This document shows positions 15,642 to 24,699 of a DNA stretch of 64,000 nt, in pieces. The number at the start of each line of letters is the position of its first letter. Positions within the stretch are counted from its first letter, which is position 1. The DNA is taken from contig JAQBNK010000038.1 of assembly GCA_028288595.1 (NCBI GenBank), positions 1-64,000 of the forward strand, read 5' to 3'. The translations under genes and the position numbers were made by a program. The notes beneath the pieces are model-generated. The model was given only the letters and a program-made list of their open reading frames with translations, did no database searches and was not told the DNA's origin. The DNA is from Chitinophagaceae bacterium (GTDB lineage Bacteria; Bacteroidota; Bacteroidia; Chitinophagales; Chitinophagaceae).

Positions 15642-17411
15642 TTAGTGACTAACATGCGGTGCGGTGGCAGAATCGCTTACCCCGGGCATGCTGCGATAAA
15701 GTTCTCTCCGCTTTTTCTGTTCCTGTGCAGCATTTAATACCAACTGGTAAATGCTTGCCAGGCTATTCTGTTTTTCGTTAATCAATCTTAGCCTCATTTC
15801 AGAATGCGCCGTATTTCCTTTGTAGTTGCTGGTATAGAAAAGAGCATCTTTAAAAACCTGTTGTGCCCTGGCCGCGGTTTCATTTGAGCTATCCATTGAT
15901 GAAAACATTTGCACCAACGGCTGAATATTTACGTAACCCGCAGCAGCATTATTCTTTAAAATATCATTCACTTCTTTTGGAAAGGTTTTTGGTGAGTTCG
16001 TTGTGGGGTAATTAGCAACGACAGACGAATCCATTCCTCCAAGAATATAATCCTGGCCGAGTGTTAGTTCATATCCCAGCGACATATCGTGTTTTTCCAT
16101 TTTTCCATTCTGGTTATTCTCCATATGCATTTTTGTGTCGAACACAAAATCATTCCCTTTCTTTTGAACTAATTTCTTTTGCTCAAGCGCCGAACCTAAT
16201 TTATTTAAAGCAGCTTTATCGCCTGTTTTTGCAACAACCAAAAATTTAACTGAGGGTAATTTCATATGCATTTGAGGCATACCGGGAATACTCTGCTCTT
16301 TCATGCCAATGTCTGAAACAACAACAGCAAAATCGCCGCTGAACGAATTGGCAACATCAGCAGTTTGCACGCCATAATTTTTCATCAGCCATTGATCGGC
16401 TGTTTTATCAAACCCTGTAAACTTTAATATGTCAAGTAAAATTTTCGGATCAAAAGAAAACAAAGCGAAGGCATTAATATTGTTTGATGGATAATGATTC
16501 AGCAAATCTGTACTTACTGTTTTTGCAGTATGCTTTTCAAGGATAGACTGTACATCTTTGTTGATATATTGATCGAAATCGCCTTTTATCTCTCCGTCAT
16601 TAAAATTGATCGTTCCGGCCGTATATGTATTTTTCAAAAGATCAGCAAGATTACCAAAACCCATCATTGGCATAGCAGTTAATGAGGCGCTGCTGGTAAA
16701 CATTTTAATGTCGCTTTCTTTTTTATTGAGATCATTAAAAATATCTATTGAAGTAACCGCATCTTCTGACTTCTGGTTGAAAAGAGACGCCAGTTCCTGC
16801 ACCGGATCTACCGTTTCAACTGGTTTTTTATGCGTTGTATCCATTCTCATGGAATCACTTTCAGTGCTATCGTTCCTCATCCTGCCCATGCCCGGCATAC
16901 CATTATTAGAAGTTGTGGCGATTGCGATCACCAGGTCGTTGTTCCAGCCAATGATATGCTGACCCGAAACCGTATAGCTATATTTATCCGCTTTTTGTAT
17001 TTTGAGATCTTTCTTATGTTTCAGCAACAATGCCTCGAATGCTTTTTGATCTTTCATCCCGGCGAGCACTCCTTCAGTTGAATGCTGGCCTTCCATAATA
17101 GAACCCTGCTGACTCACAAAAAAATAAACATTATTTTCCCAGTCCACCCCGGAGTTTTTCAATTCTTCCCAGGTTGCCATCATCCCTTTAGCGTTGTCCG
17201 CAGAAGAAGAATCATGGAACGCACTTACCAGCGAATCCAGGCTTAAATTACTTGCCATTAATTTATTGGCCATCGACTTTGCATTCACTGCAAAAACTAC
17301 AGAAGCATTTTTAGGAATATGAACAGCTACTTTATTAGCAGCATTTTTACAGGAAGAAAAAATAAGGACAACCAACAGAGGGGTTAAACAGTCTTTAAGT
17401 GCAATACGCAT
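15642..17411 (-). CDS. DUF4836-family lipoprotein
   Basis: A 589-residue exported lipoprotein. I start at the ATG at 17411, which gives MRIALKDCLTPLLVVLIFSSCKN with a clear lipobox cysteine at 21; an upstream ATG at 17537 would bury the signal. The opening of the mature part (VAVHIPKNASVVFAVNAKSM) and the overall length are typical of DUF4836 proteins of Bacteroidota, whose function is unknown. A Met/Asp-rich low-complexity stretch (GMPGMGRMRNDSTESDSMRM) lies near residue 180. It heads an operon with an ABC ATPase and FtsX-like permease, so it may be a partner or client of that transporter. Confidence 0.78.
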   Translation of the reverse strand: MRIALKDCLTPLLVVLIFSSCKNAANKVAVHIPKNASVVFAVNAKSMANKLMASNLSLDSLVSAFHDSSSADNAKGMMATWEELKNSGVDWENNVYFFVSQQGSIMEGQHSTEGVLAGMKDQKAFEALLLKHKKDLKIQKADKYSYTVSGQHIIGWNNDLVIAIATTSNNGMPGMGRMRNDSTESDSMRMDTTHKKPVETVDPVQELASLFNQKSEDAVTSIDIFNDLNKKESDIKMFTSSASLTAMPMMGFGNLADLLKNTYTAGTINFNDGEIKGDFDQYINKDVQSILEKHTAKTVSTDLLNHYPSNNINAFALFSFDPKILLDILKFTGFDKTADQWLMKNYGVQTADVANSFSGDFAVVVSDIGMKEQSIPGMPQMHMKLPSVKFLVVAKTGDKAALNKLGSALEQKKLVQKKGNDFVFDTKMHMENNQNGKMEKHDMSLGYELTLGQDYILGGMDSSVVANYPTTNSPKTFPKEVNDILKNNAAAGYVNIQPLVQMFSSMDSSNETAARAQQVFKDALFYTSNYKGNTAHSEMRLRLINEKQNSLASIYQLVLNAAQEQKKRRELYRSMPGVSDSATAPHVSH

Positions 17412-17570
17412 AGTTTGGGTTTTGATGCCTGAAGATAACAATAACTTATGTTGAATTTTATATGATGAATGATGAATGGCCTGAGTTTCCTGCTGTCGGC
17501 ATGTATTGGACAAAAGCCTCACACAGCCAGAAGTCATTCAACATTCAAAATTTAAAATGCAACCTAAATT

Positions 17571-20492
17571 CTAGCGGTTAATCAACGCGTCATAAATGGC
17601 TTCCTGTATTTTAGGCCGTATGTTTTGTCTTCCAAGGTTATTCTGGTCATCCCCTTCCTCATTTACCCTGTTAGAGAGAAAAATATAAACGATATTATAT
17701 TTAGGATCTACCCAAACGCAGGTTCCGGTAAAACCCGTATGGCCAAACGTTGCGGGTGATGCACTGGCACTCGGATATGGCTCCTTCCTTGTAGCATTGT
17801 CCTTTTCAGGTTTATCATACCCAAGTCCCCTTCGACTGATATCGCTATTATACGCTGTGAAAAGATCAATTGTTTCTTTTTTCAGGAACCGCATGCCATT
17901 CATTTCCCCACCGTTGAGGATCATTTGATATAATTGCGCAAGGTCGTATGCATTACTGAATAGACCTGCATGGCCGGCTACTCCTCCAAATAATGCAGCT
18001 CCCGGATCATGCACATCACCTCTCAGTGTTTGAACCCGGAAAGTTTTTTCAGTCTCCGTTGGAGCAATCTGGTTAAGCGGTAAATGCTGTCTCGGAAGAA
18101 AACCGGTAGATGACATATTTAACGGGTCGTAAAAGTTCTTCTTCGCATATTCATTCACAGGCATGCCCGAAATGGCTTCAACTACCTTTGCAAGAAAAAT
18201 AAAATCATTATCGCTGTATACATATTTATGCGCAGGCCCCAGTTTACTTTCCAGTATGGTTTTATACATCGTATCCTGGTAATCAGAACGCAGGTAGAGA
18301 TTTTCTGCCACACGGATTGGGAAACGATCTGATGGTTCTGACTGGTAATATTCTGGTTTTGGAATTCCTTTTGAGTCGAGTGTTTTATTATAAAAAGGAA
18401 TGTAGGCAACAAGCCCGGCTTCATGCAATAATACATCCCTGATCTTTAATGGCGCTTTATCAGAACCTCTGGTCCATGGGAGATAATCACCTAAAGTTTT
18501 ATCAAGATCCAGTTTTCCTTCTTCATACAACTTCATAATGCTTGGCGTGGTCGCTGAAACTTTAGTTACTGAAGCAAGATCATAAGCCATATCCGTTGTA
18601 ACCGGCTGATCACTTGTAATGCTTACTGTACCATATGCTTTTTCAAAAAACACTTTACCATCTTTAGCAGCCAGTACCACAGCACCCGGCATAGCTTTAT
18701 TCTTTATTGCCGCTGCAACTATGTCATCTATTTTTCGAAGTTTTTCACTGCTCATACCAACAATTTCAGGATCCACTTTTGGAAAGTAGGAATGATATTT
18801 TATGCCGGTTCCAAACGAAAGATATTGATTCACAGTTACCGGCAATTCTCCTTCGGGCACCACTTTTCCTTCTAACATATCAACTGCAACACTTTGTGTT
18901 ATCTCATCATCTTCATAAGCAGCGATCAAATTACCCGCTTCATTAAAATTGCTAATGGCATATGGATTACCAAATATAAAAGTGAGTGTTGGAGCGATTT
19001 GCTGAAGCTGGTTGATCAGGTCTATCGATGCATAAGAAAGACCATAATTATTAGCGGGTCTCCTGCTGTAGTTATGTACACCCAGTACTACCGCATCATA
19101 ATTTTTGTCTTTGATCGTAGCAAGTGTCATTGGCAATGTACCCAGGTCTCTTTTATAATCCCAGGTATACACATCAGCATTGTAATCTTCTTTTAAGCGA
19201 TTCGCAAACGCATTCGGTTTTCTTATATCAGTACCAACACCTATGTAAGCGATCTTCTTTTTTCTTGATAACGGAAATAAATTGCTGTTTGTATTCTTTA
19301 ATAAAGTGAGTGCGTTTTTTGCAAGCTCCTGTTTAAGAGCCAGCGTATGTTTATTAAGATCACTGGTAATACCGTTTATTTCAACCGGCTTGTAGTGACT
19401 AAGCCCGAGATTATATTTCACCAGTAATTCTTTTTTCACTTTATCATCGATAGCATTTTGAGAAAGCTTGCCTGCTTTAATAGCCGCTAAAACTTTTTCT
19501 ATGCTTCCTGGAACATCTCCCGGAAGACATAACATATCATTACCGGCGATGAGTGATTGTACTGCGGCTTCTCCCGCAGGATAATATTTTGCTACGCCCT
19601 GCATTTCCAGCGCATCTGTAAACGTAAGGCCGGAATAACCCAGTTCTTCTCTTAGCAATCCGGTCACGGTTTTCCTGGATAAGGATGTTGCCTGGTTAGG
19701 CGTTGGATCGATAGACGGAACATATAAATGAGCGATCATCATACTTCCTACTCCCTGCTTAATTAATTCGCGGAAAGGATATAATTCAAGCGCATCTAAC
19801 TGCGCCCGGGATTTATTGATCACAGGTAAATCAAGATGCGAATCAACAGCCACATCGCCATGGCCAGGGAAATGTTTTGCGCATGCCATCACTCCCACTT
19901 CCTGCATTCCCTTCATGTACTGGGTACCGAACAACGCAACTTTATATTTGTCTTCACCAAAACTCCTGTCATTGATAACAGGGTTCTGCGGGTTATTATT
20001 GATATCGATATCCGGTGCATAATTAACAGTTACACCAATTCTTTTGCATTGTTCACCTACGGCTTTTCCAAACTGGTAAACAAGCTCTGCATTTGGAACA
20101 GCACCCATCATTAATTGCCGGGGATAATTAATCACACTATCGAGCCGCATACCTAATCCCCATTCTCCGTCAATACAAACCATTAACGGCGTCTTGGCAA
20201 TACTTTGATAATAGTTAGTGAGTTTAGCCTGTCTTACCGGGCCGCCTTGGAAAAAACACAATCCGCCAATATTATACTTATTAATGAGGTCCGTAACCTC
20301 GTTCACATGATCCTGTCCCAAATTACTATGCGCCCTGATGATCATTAGCTGTGCTATCTTTTGCTCTGGGCTTAATGTATTAAAAGTGCTGTCTACCCAA
20401 TGGCGTGCTTCAGGCGAGTTCCTGTAAAAATCCTGTGCTCCCGTAAGCAAAAAAGACGCTAGTGCAAAAACACCGAGTAATAGGTTACGCAT
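17571..20492 (-). CDS. GH3 beta-N-acetylhexosaminidase fused to a beta-lactamase-like domain
   Basis: A 973-residue secreted protein with a signal peptide ending near LLTGAQ. Residues about 35-365 are a NagZ-like GH3 barrel with KHFPGHGD (206-213, the catalytic His/Asp loop) and the nucleophile in FTDALEMQGV (Asp293). Residues about 385-555 are the GH3 second domain. Residues about 580-970 are a serine beta-lactamase/CubicO-like domain with SVTK (Ser641, Lys644), YSDND at 759 and HTGFTGT near the end. Such fusions are known in Bacteroidota and presumably act on peptidoglycan fragments in the periplasm. The gene is monocistronic. Domain calls are strong, the exact substrate is inferred. Confidence 0.93.
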   Translation of the reverse strand: MRNLLLGVFALASFLLTGAQDFYRNSPEARHWVDSTFNTLSPEQKIAQLMIIRAHSNLGQDHVNEVTDLINKYNIGGLCFFQGGPVRQAKLTNYYQSIAKTPLMVCIDGEWGLGMRLDSVINYPRQLMMGAVPNAELVYQFGKAVGEQCKRIGVTVNYAPDIDINNNPQNPVINDRSFGEDKYKVALFGTQYMKGMQEVGVMACAKHFPGHGDVAVDSHLDLPVINKSRAQLDALELYPFRELIKQGVGSMMIAHLYVPSIDPTPNQATSLSRKTVTGLLREELGYSGLTFTDALEMQGVAKYYPAGEAAVQSLIAGNDMLCLPGDVPGSIEKVLAAIKAGKLSQNAIDDKVKKELLVKYNLGLSHYKPVEINGITSDLNKHTLALKQELAKNALTLLKNTNSNLFPLSRKKKIAYIGVGTDIRKPNAFANRLKEDYNADVYTWDYKRDLGTLPMTLATIKDKNYDAVVLGVHNYSRRPANNYGLSYASIDLINQLQQIAPTLTFIFGNPYAISNFNEAGNLIAAYEDDEITQSVAVDMLEGKVVPEGELPVTVNQYLSFGTGIKYHSYFPKVDPEIVGMSSEKLRKIDDIVAAAIKNKAMPGAVVLAAKDGKVFFEKAYGTVSITSDQPVTTDMAYDLASVTKVSATTPSIMKLYEEGKLDLDKTLGDYLPWTRGSDKAPLKIRDVLLHEAGLVAYIPFYNKTLDSKGIPKPEYYQSEPSDRFPIRVAENLYLRSDYQDTMYKTILESKLGPAHKYVYSDNDFIFLAKVVEAISGMPVNEYAKKNFYDPLNMSSTGFLPRQHLPLNQIAPTETEKTFRVQTLRGDVHDPGAALFGGVAGHAGLFSNAYDLAQLYQMILNGGEMNGMRFLKKETIDLFTAYNSDISRRGLGYDKPEKDNATRKEPYPSASASPATFGHTGFTGTCVWVDPKYNIVYIFLSNRVNEEGDDQNNLGRQNIRPKIQEAIYDALINR

Positions 20493-20709
20493 AGGTTGTT
20501 CTTCGTTAAGTTGAGTTATTATACGAATTGGATCAAATTACACGAAGTAAGTTTAGTGTACGCTGTTAACCTTGAAAATTAGTTCATGTATGTGCCCGCA
20601 TTCGTTAACACAATTTAATGCAAATGAACTTCTTTAAGAGTTATGCCTATGTAAAAAGTGATTGTCTGTAGACAGTGAGCAGGTAGTTAAGAATGATTTT
20701 GGCCGGTAA

Positions 20710-21300
20710 TTACAAAGGCTTGATAAAAATATGAAACAGATGCGGAGCCAGTTCATCTCCGCCAAAGTAGGGATAAAGCATATAGCCCACAGCAGTTGGT
20801 GTAGTGCTGGTACGCGGCATTGTGGTAATCTTTCCGTTCAATACAAATTCGTAGAGTTTTTCTTTCACATTGATGGCACAATTGTATTCCGGGCCTATTT
20901 CAATATTGCCGAGGTCTGTATACTGGCGGATACTGTTGTTATAAATATAGGCCTGCAGGTTTAACCTTTTATTTACCCAACGCCATCCAAACCGGGAACT
21001 GAAATCCTGGTGCAGCGCATTATTGTCCGAAAAACCATACAGCTTATTAATGTCTCCCTGGTTAGCGGGATCTTTGGTTGCATAAATGGCTGTACTGTCA
21101 AACTTCACAATAAACTTTAGTGATGTTAAAGAAACCGGGATATATCCATTCTGATCCGCGAATTGCTTACCGGCCTGGATGGTGTAATCAGTAAAACCTT
21201 TAGCAACAGGGGTAATTACTTCAGGTACAGATTCTTCTTTTTTACTGCAGGAAAAGAGGGTTGAACATAATAGTGCGACAGCACAAACAAGGGTTCTCAT
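20710..21300 (-). CDS. Conserved hypothetical lipoprotein
   Basis: A 196-residue lipoprotein with signal MRTLVCAVALLCSTLFSC and lipobox cysteine at 18 followed by SKKEES. The mature part is beta-rich with conserved-looking blocks SLTSLKFIVKFDSTAIY, KLYGFSDNN, RFGWRWVNKRL and YMLYPYFGGDELAPH. I recognise it as a type common in Chitinophagaceae but know of no function. The shape (a single compact beta domain, concanavalin-like) would suit ligand or glycan binding, which is only a guess. It is divergent from mutL with an 84-bp shared promoter region. Confidence 0.7.
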   Translation of the reverse strand: MRTLVCAVALLCSTLFSCSKKEESVPEVITPVAKGFTDYTIQAGKQFADQNGYIPVSLTSLKFIVKFDSTAIYATKDPANQGDINKLYGFSDNNALHQDFSSRFGWRWVNKRLNLQAYIYNNSIRQYTDLGNIEIGPEYNCAINVKEKLYEFVLNGKITTMPRTSTTPTAVGYMLYPYFGGDELAPHLFHIFIKPL

Positions 21301-21384
21301 TATGCTATAAAATTAATCTTCTCGTGGGGCAATGCCCTATAAAAAACGATTAATATTGCGTTTTCATCTTAAAAGCCGGAGTGT

Positions 21385-23229
21385 GTGGATATAATTCAAT
21401 TATTGCCTGATAATATAGCGAACCAGATCGCTGCTGGTGAAGTAATTCAAAGGCCAGCCAGTGCGGTAAAAGAATTAATGGAAAATGCCGTGGATGCAGG
21501 TGCTACTGAAATTCAATTAATTATCAGTGATGCAGGTAAAGCTTCGATCCAGGTTATTGATAATGGAAAAGGAATGAGCGGAACCGATGCACGTATGTCT
21601 TTTGAGCGGCATGCCACCAGTAAGATCAAACAGATCGATGATTTATTTCATATTAAAACCATGGGATTCCGAGGAGAAGCACTTGCTTCAATAGCAGCAG
21701 TATCCCAGGTAGAACTAAAAACCAGGCGCCGTGAAGATGAATTAGGAGTTTGCATTGAAATTGAAAATAGCGTGGTATTAAAACAGGAACCTTGCGCTGC
21801 GTCTTATGGTACCAGTATCTGCATGAAGAATTTATTCTTCAGTGTGCCGGCACGCAGAAATTTTCTGAAAAGTAACAATGCAGAAATGCGGCATATTGTT
21901 GATGAATTTATTCATGTAGCAATGGCCTTCCCCGATATTTTCTTTTCAATGACGAGTAATGGTCAGGAAGTTTTTCATTTGGAAGCCGGAAATCTTAAAC
22001 AAAGAGTTTTACAAGTACTGGGTAACAATTACGCTTCAAAACTCGTGAGCCTGAAAGAGCAAACCGATTATATGAACATTTATGGTTTTATCGGCAAGCC
22101 CGAGACTGCCAGGAAAACAAGAGGCGACCAATATTTTTTTGTGAATAGCCGTTACATCCGCAGCGCTTATCTTAATCATGCGGTAACAAATGCATTTGAA
22201 GACCTGCTTCCGAAAGATAGTTTTCCCTCTTACGTTTTATTTATGGACCTGGATCCTTCGCAAATCGATATCAATGTTCATCCTACAAAACAGGAAATTA
22301 AGTTTGAAGATGAAAAGATCGTTTATGCTTTTGTGCAGGCCGCGGTTAAACATGCACTTGCCCAGTTCAGCATTTCACCTTCACTCGATTTTACTTTGAA
22401 CGCCGGTATACAAAGTTTAGATTCTATCAGCAAACCTTTTACAAGCGATCAAAAAGAAGCAGCGTCTTCATCATCACTATATAAAACTTTTACGCAAAAA
22501 AACCAGGCACATTTTATTGAGCCCAATGAAAAGTCAGAACTAAAACACTGGAAAGAATTTTTCACGGCCCCCAAAAATGAAGAAGAAAATTATCCTGTTA
22601 AAACCGGGAATAATCTCGACCTGCATCAAACCGCAGCGAAGAAAAAAATAATAGATATCGCTGAGGATGCTCTTTTTCTTCAACTTCACAATACTTACAT
22701 AATCGCTTCAACCAACACTGGTTTTATTTTGCTGCACCAGCAACTGGCGCATGAAAGGATCTTGTACGAAAAATATAGCAGGTCGATCCATAACCACCAA
22801 TCTACAACACAAAAAAGTTTGTTTCCTGTTACGGTTGAATTAAATCTAGCTGATGCAGTGTTGCTTACAGAACTTTTGCCTGACCTGCATTTGCTCGGCT
22901 TTGAAGTGGAAGCGTTCGGACAAAATAGTTTTGTGATACAGGGAACACCTGCAGATATTTTACCAGGCAACGAAAAGCATGCGATCGAATTACTGATCGA
23001 GCAGTTCAAACATTTTAGCAGCGACATGAAATTCAGCCAGCGGGAAAAATTAATTCGTTGTATGAGCCGCCAGCAGGCCATTAAGGCTGGTCAGTCATTA
23101 ACAAGAAAAGAAATGCAGTTATTGATTGAAGAACTATTTAACTGCGATGCACCCAATACTACAGCAACGGGAAATCCAACTTACATGGAATTTAAAGAAG
23201 ATTATCTGATGAAGCTTTTTGGAAGATGA
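21385..23229 (+). CDS. mutL: DNA mismatch repair protein MutL with altered endonuclease motif
   Basis: A 614-residue mismatch-repair mediator. The GHKL ATPase half is complete: MENAVDAGAT, DNGKGM and GFRGEALASIAAVSQ. A glutamine- and lysine-rich linker spans about 340-420. In the carboxy dimerisation domain the usual metal-binding motif DQHAAHERxxxE is HQQLAHERILYE (from His451), so the first Asp and the His are lost, and the C-P-H-G-R-P-like motif is reduced to ATGNPTYM. The start is GTG at 21385, which gives the standard opening DIIQLLPDNIANQIAAGEV. It is likely monocistronic. Confidence 0.95.
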   Translation: MDIIQLLPDNIANQIAAGEVIQRPASAVKELMENAVDAGATEIQLIISDAGKASIQVIDNGKGMSGTDARMSFERHATSKIKQIDDLFHIKTMGFRGEALASIAAVSQVELKTRRREDELGVCIEIENSVVLKQEPCAASYGTSICMKNLFFSVPARRNFLKSNNAEMRHIVDEFIHVAMAFPDIFFSMTSNGQEVFHLEAGNLKQRVLQVLGNNYASKLVSLKEQTDYMNIYGFIGKPETARKTRGDQYFFVNSRYIRSAYLNHAVTNAFEDLLPKDSFPSYVLFMDLDPSQIDINVHPTKQEIKFEDEKIVYAFVQAAVKHALAQFSISPSLDFTLNAGIQSLDSISKPFTSDQKEAASSSSLYKTFTQKNQAHFIEPNEKSELKHWKEFFTAPKNEEENYPVKTGNNLDLHQTAAKKKIIDIAEDALFLQLHNTYIIASTNTGFILLHQQLAHERILYEKYSRSIHNHQSTTQKSLFPVTVELNLADAVLLTELLPDLHLLGFEVEAFGQNSFVIQGTPADILPGNEKHAIELLIEQFKHFSSDMKFSQREKLIRCMSRQQAIKAGQSLTRKEMQLLIEELFNCDAPNTTATGNPTYMEFKEDYLMKLFGR

Positions 23230-23235
23230 TTCTAT

Positions 23236-23310
23236 GAACATTGAGCATTGAATATTGAATATTGAATATTGAACATTGAATATTAAATATTAAAATGCTC
23301 AATTTTCAAT
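23236..23310. repeat. ATTGAAT word repeats framed by a hairpin
   Basis: Between the convergent ends of mutL and the DD-peptidase gene, the word ATTGAAT is repeated in tandem about five times. The repeat is enclosed by a 9-bp inverted repeat, TTGAGCATT at 23241 and AATGCTCAA at 23294, which could serve as a weak terminator for both genes. The same family of words appears at 17500-17560, 26750-26841 and 32995-33025. Confidence 0.7.
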
Positions 23311-23315
23311 ACTCA

Positions 23316-24635
23316 TTAATACCTCTCCGCCACCCCCTTTACAAATTGTTCCACTGCTTTTCTAACGTTCACAGCACTCGTCATTGCATTATTCACCAGC
23401 ACAGAACAGATCAGCCATTTACCCGATTTACTTTTAATATACCCGCTCATCGCCACCTGGTTACTTAGTGTTCCGGTCTTTCCATAAAACCTCCCCGCAT
23501 AGTTTTTATAAAAGTTGCTGAACGTTCCTGTGCCGCCGGTTGGAAGTATGGTAGTGATGCGGTTCCAGTCAAATTCATTTTTCATTTTATTCAGCAGAAA
23601 AACAAAATCTCTTGGCGTTATTAAATTATAGCGGCTGAGACCGGAGCCATCTACCCATTTAGGTTTTTGCGGCATGTCTTTGTAATCCGTTTTTAATAAT
23701 GTATCAATGATTTTTCCATCATTCATCAACCCTAATAATTTTTCACTCACCATTAATAAGGTTTGTTCAGCAAAAAAATTGTCGCTTCGATGCATGGTAA
23801 TTTTTAACAAAGAATCTGTTGGCTGGGAGTGAATTTTATAAGCCGAAGACACTGGCGGCACAGCAAACCACCCATGCGATTGGGTTATAAGGTCTTTATG
23901 CAAAGACTGATTTATTAAAAGGATACTCAGGGAATCATTAGTGATAAATGGAATACTGGCTTCACTTTTTTGCCGGCTTACTCTTGCAGCTTCAAAGTCA
24001 TTTCTGTCACGAGCTCTCCTGATATCACTCAAATAAAACTCGGGACTATTTCCTTTGTCATTTTTTAAATGACTGAAAAATAAATCGGGCTGAAATTGAA
24101 GATTAGCAGTATTCCCAGAAACAGTAAGCACATTTCCATAAACAGGCAGAGCGCTTCTTTCGGCCATATAGCTGCTTTCGTAATCATCCCAGGCCCATCC
24201 GAATCCTAAAGATTTTTCCCGCCATGAGGTGTCTATTAAAATAATCGGGTTGTTCTCATGCTTCTTTAAAAAATCGATTACAGGTTGATTTTTAAAATCA
24301 GGATGAAGCAATGTAGGATCGCCGGTGGGGAAAATAAGGAGTTGCCCCCCATGATCCTCAACTTTCAATCCCTCCAAACTATCCCCCAAATATTTCATCG
24401 CTGCATAACACATCAGCAGCTTCGTATTACTTGCCGGAATAAAATAATGATCGCCCTGGTAATCGTAAACATATTTCCCTGTTGCGGGATCGTAAATACT
24501 AATGCCGATATGCGCCGTTTTTAATTCGGGATTGCTTAAAAGGCTCGCTTCCGCGGATTTAGCAAACTTCTTTCCCGGGGAACATGCAGTAAATGAATAA
24601 ATAATGATCAATAAAAAAAACAGCTGTATTCGCAT
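23316..24635 (-). CDS. dacB: D-alanyl-D-alanine carboxypeptidase / endopeptidase, PBP4 (S13) family
   Basis: A 439-residue penicillin-binding protein that trims or cuts peptide cross-links of peptidoglycan. The three active-site motifs are present: SNTK (Ser69, Lys72), SGLSRYN near 325, and KTGTLS near 388. The amino end is a lipoprotein signal with FTACSPG (Cys18), so it is anchored to a membrane facing the periplasm. It is somewhat shorter than Escherichia coli PBP4, mainly in the inserted domains II and III. It is divergent from the M13 peptidase gene. Confidence 0.9.
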   Translation of the reverse strand: MRIQLFFLLIIIYSFTACSPGKKFAKSAEASLLSNPELKTAHIGISIYDPATGKYVYDYQGDHYFIPASNTKLLMCYAAMKYLGDSLEGLKVEDHGGQLLIFPTGDPTLLHPDFKNQPVIDFLKKHENNPIILIDTSWREKSLGFGWAWDDYESSYMAERSALPVYGNVLTVSGNTANLQFQPDLFFSHLKNDKGNSPEFYLSDIRRARDRNDFEAARVSRQKSEASIPFITNDSLSILLINQSLHKDLITQSHGWFAVPPVSSAYKIHSQPTDSLLKITMHRSDNFFAEQTLLMVSEKLLGLMNDGKIIDTLLKTDYKDMPQKPKWVDGSGLSRYNLITPRDFVFLLNKMKNEFDWNRITTILPTGGTGTFSNFYKNYAGRFYGKTGTLSNQVAMSGYIKSKSGKWLICSVLVNNAMTSAVNVRKAVEQFVKGVAERY

Positions 24636-24699
24636 GTTGAATATGTTTTACAAAATGACAGAGATGGCTTAAATTCGGTTCCCTCAAAATAATATAATT

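Noticed and set aside
23236-23310. Tandem ATTGAAT words as a possible CRISPR or origin
   Set aside because: The unit is 7-10 nt without spacers; it is low-complexity intergenic DNA between convergent genes.
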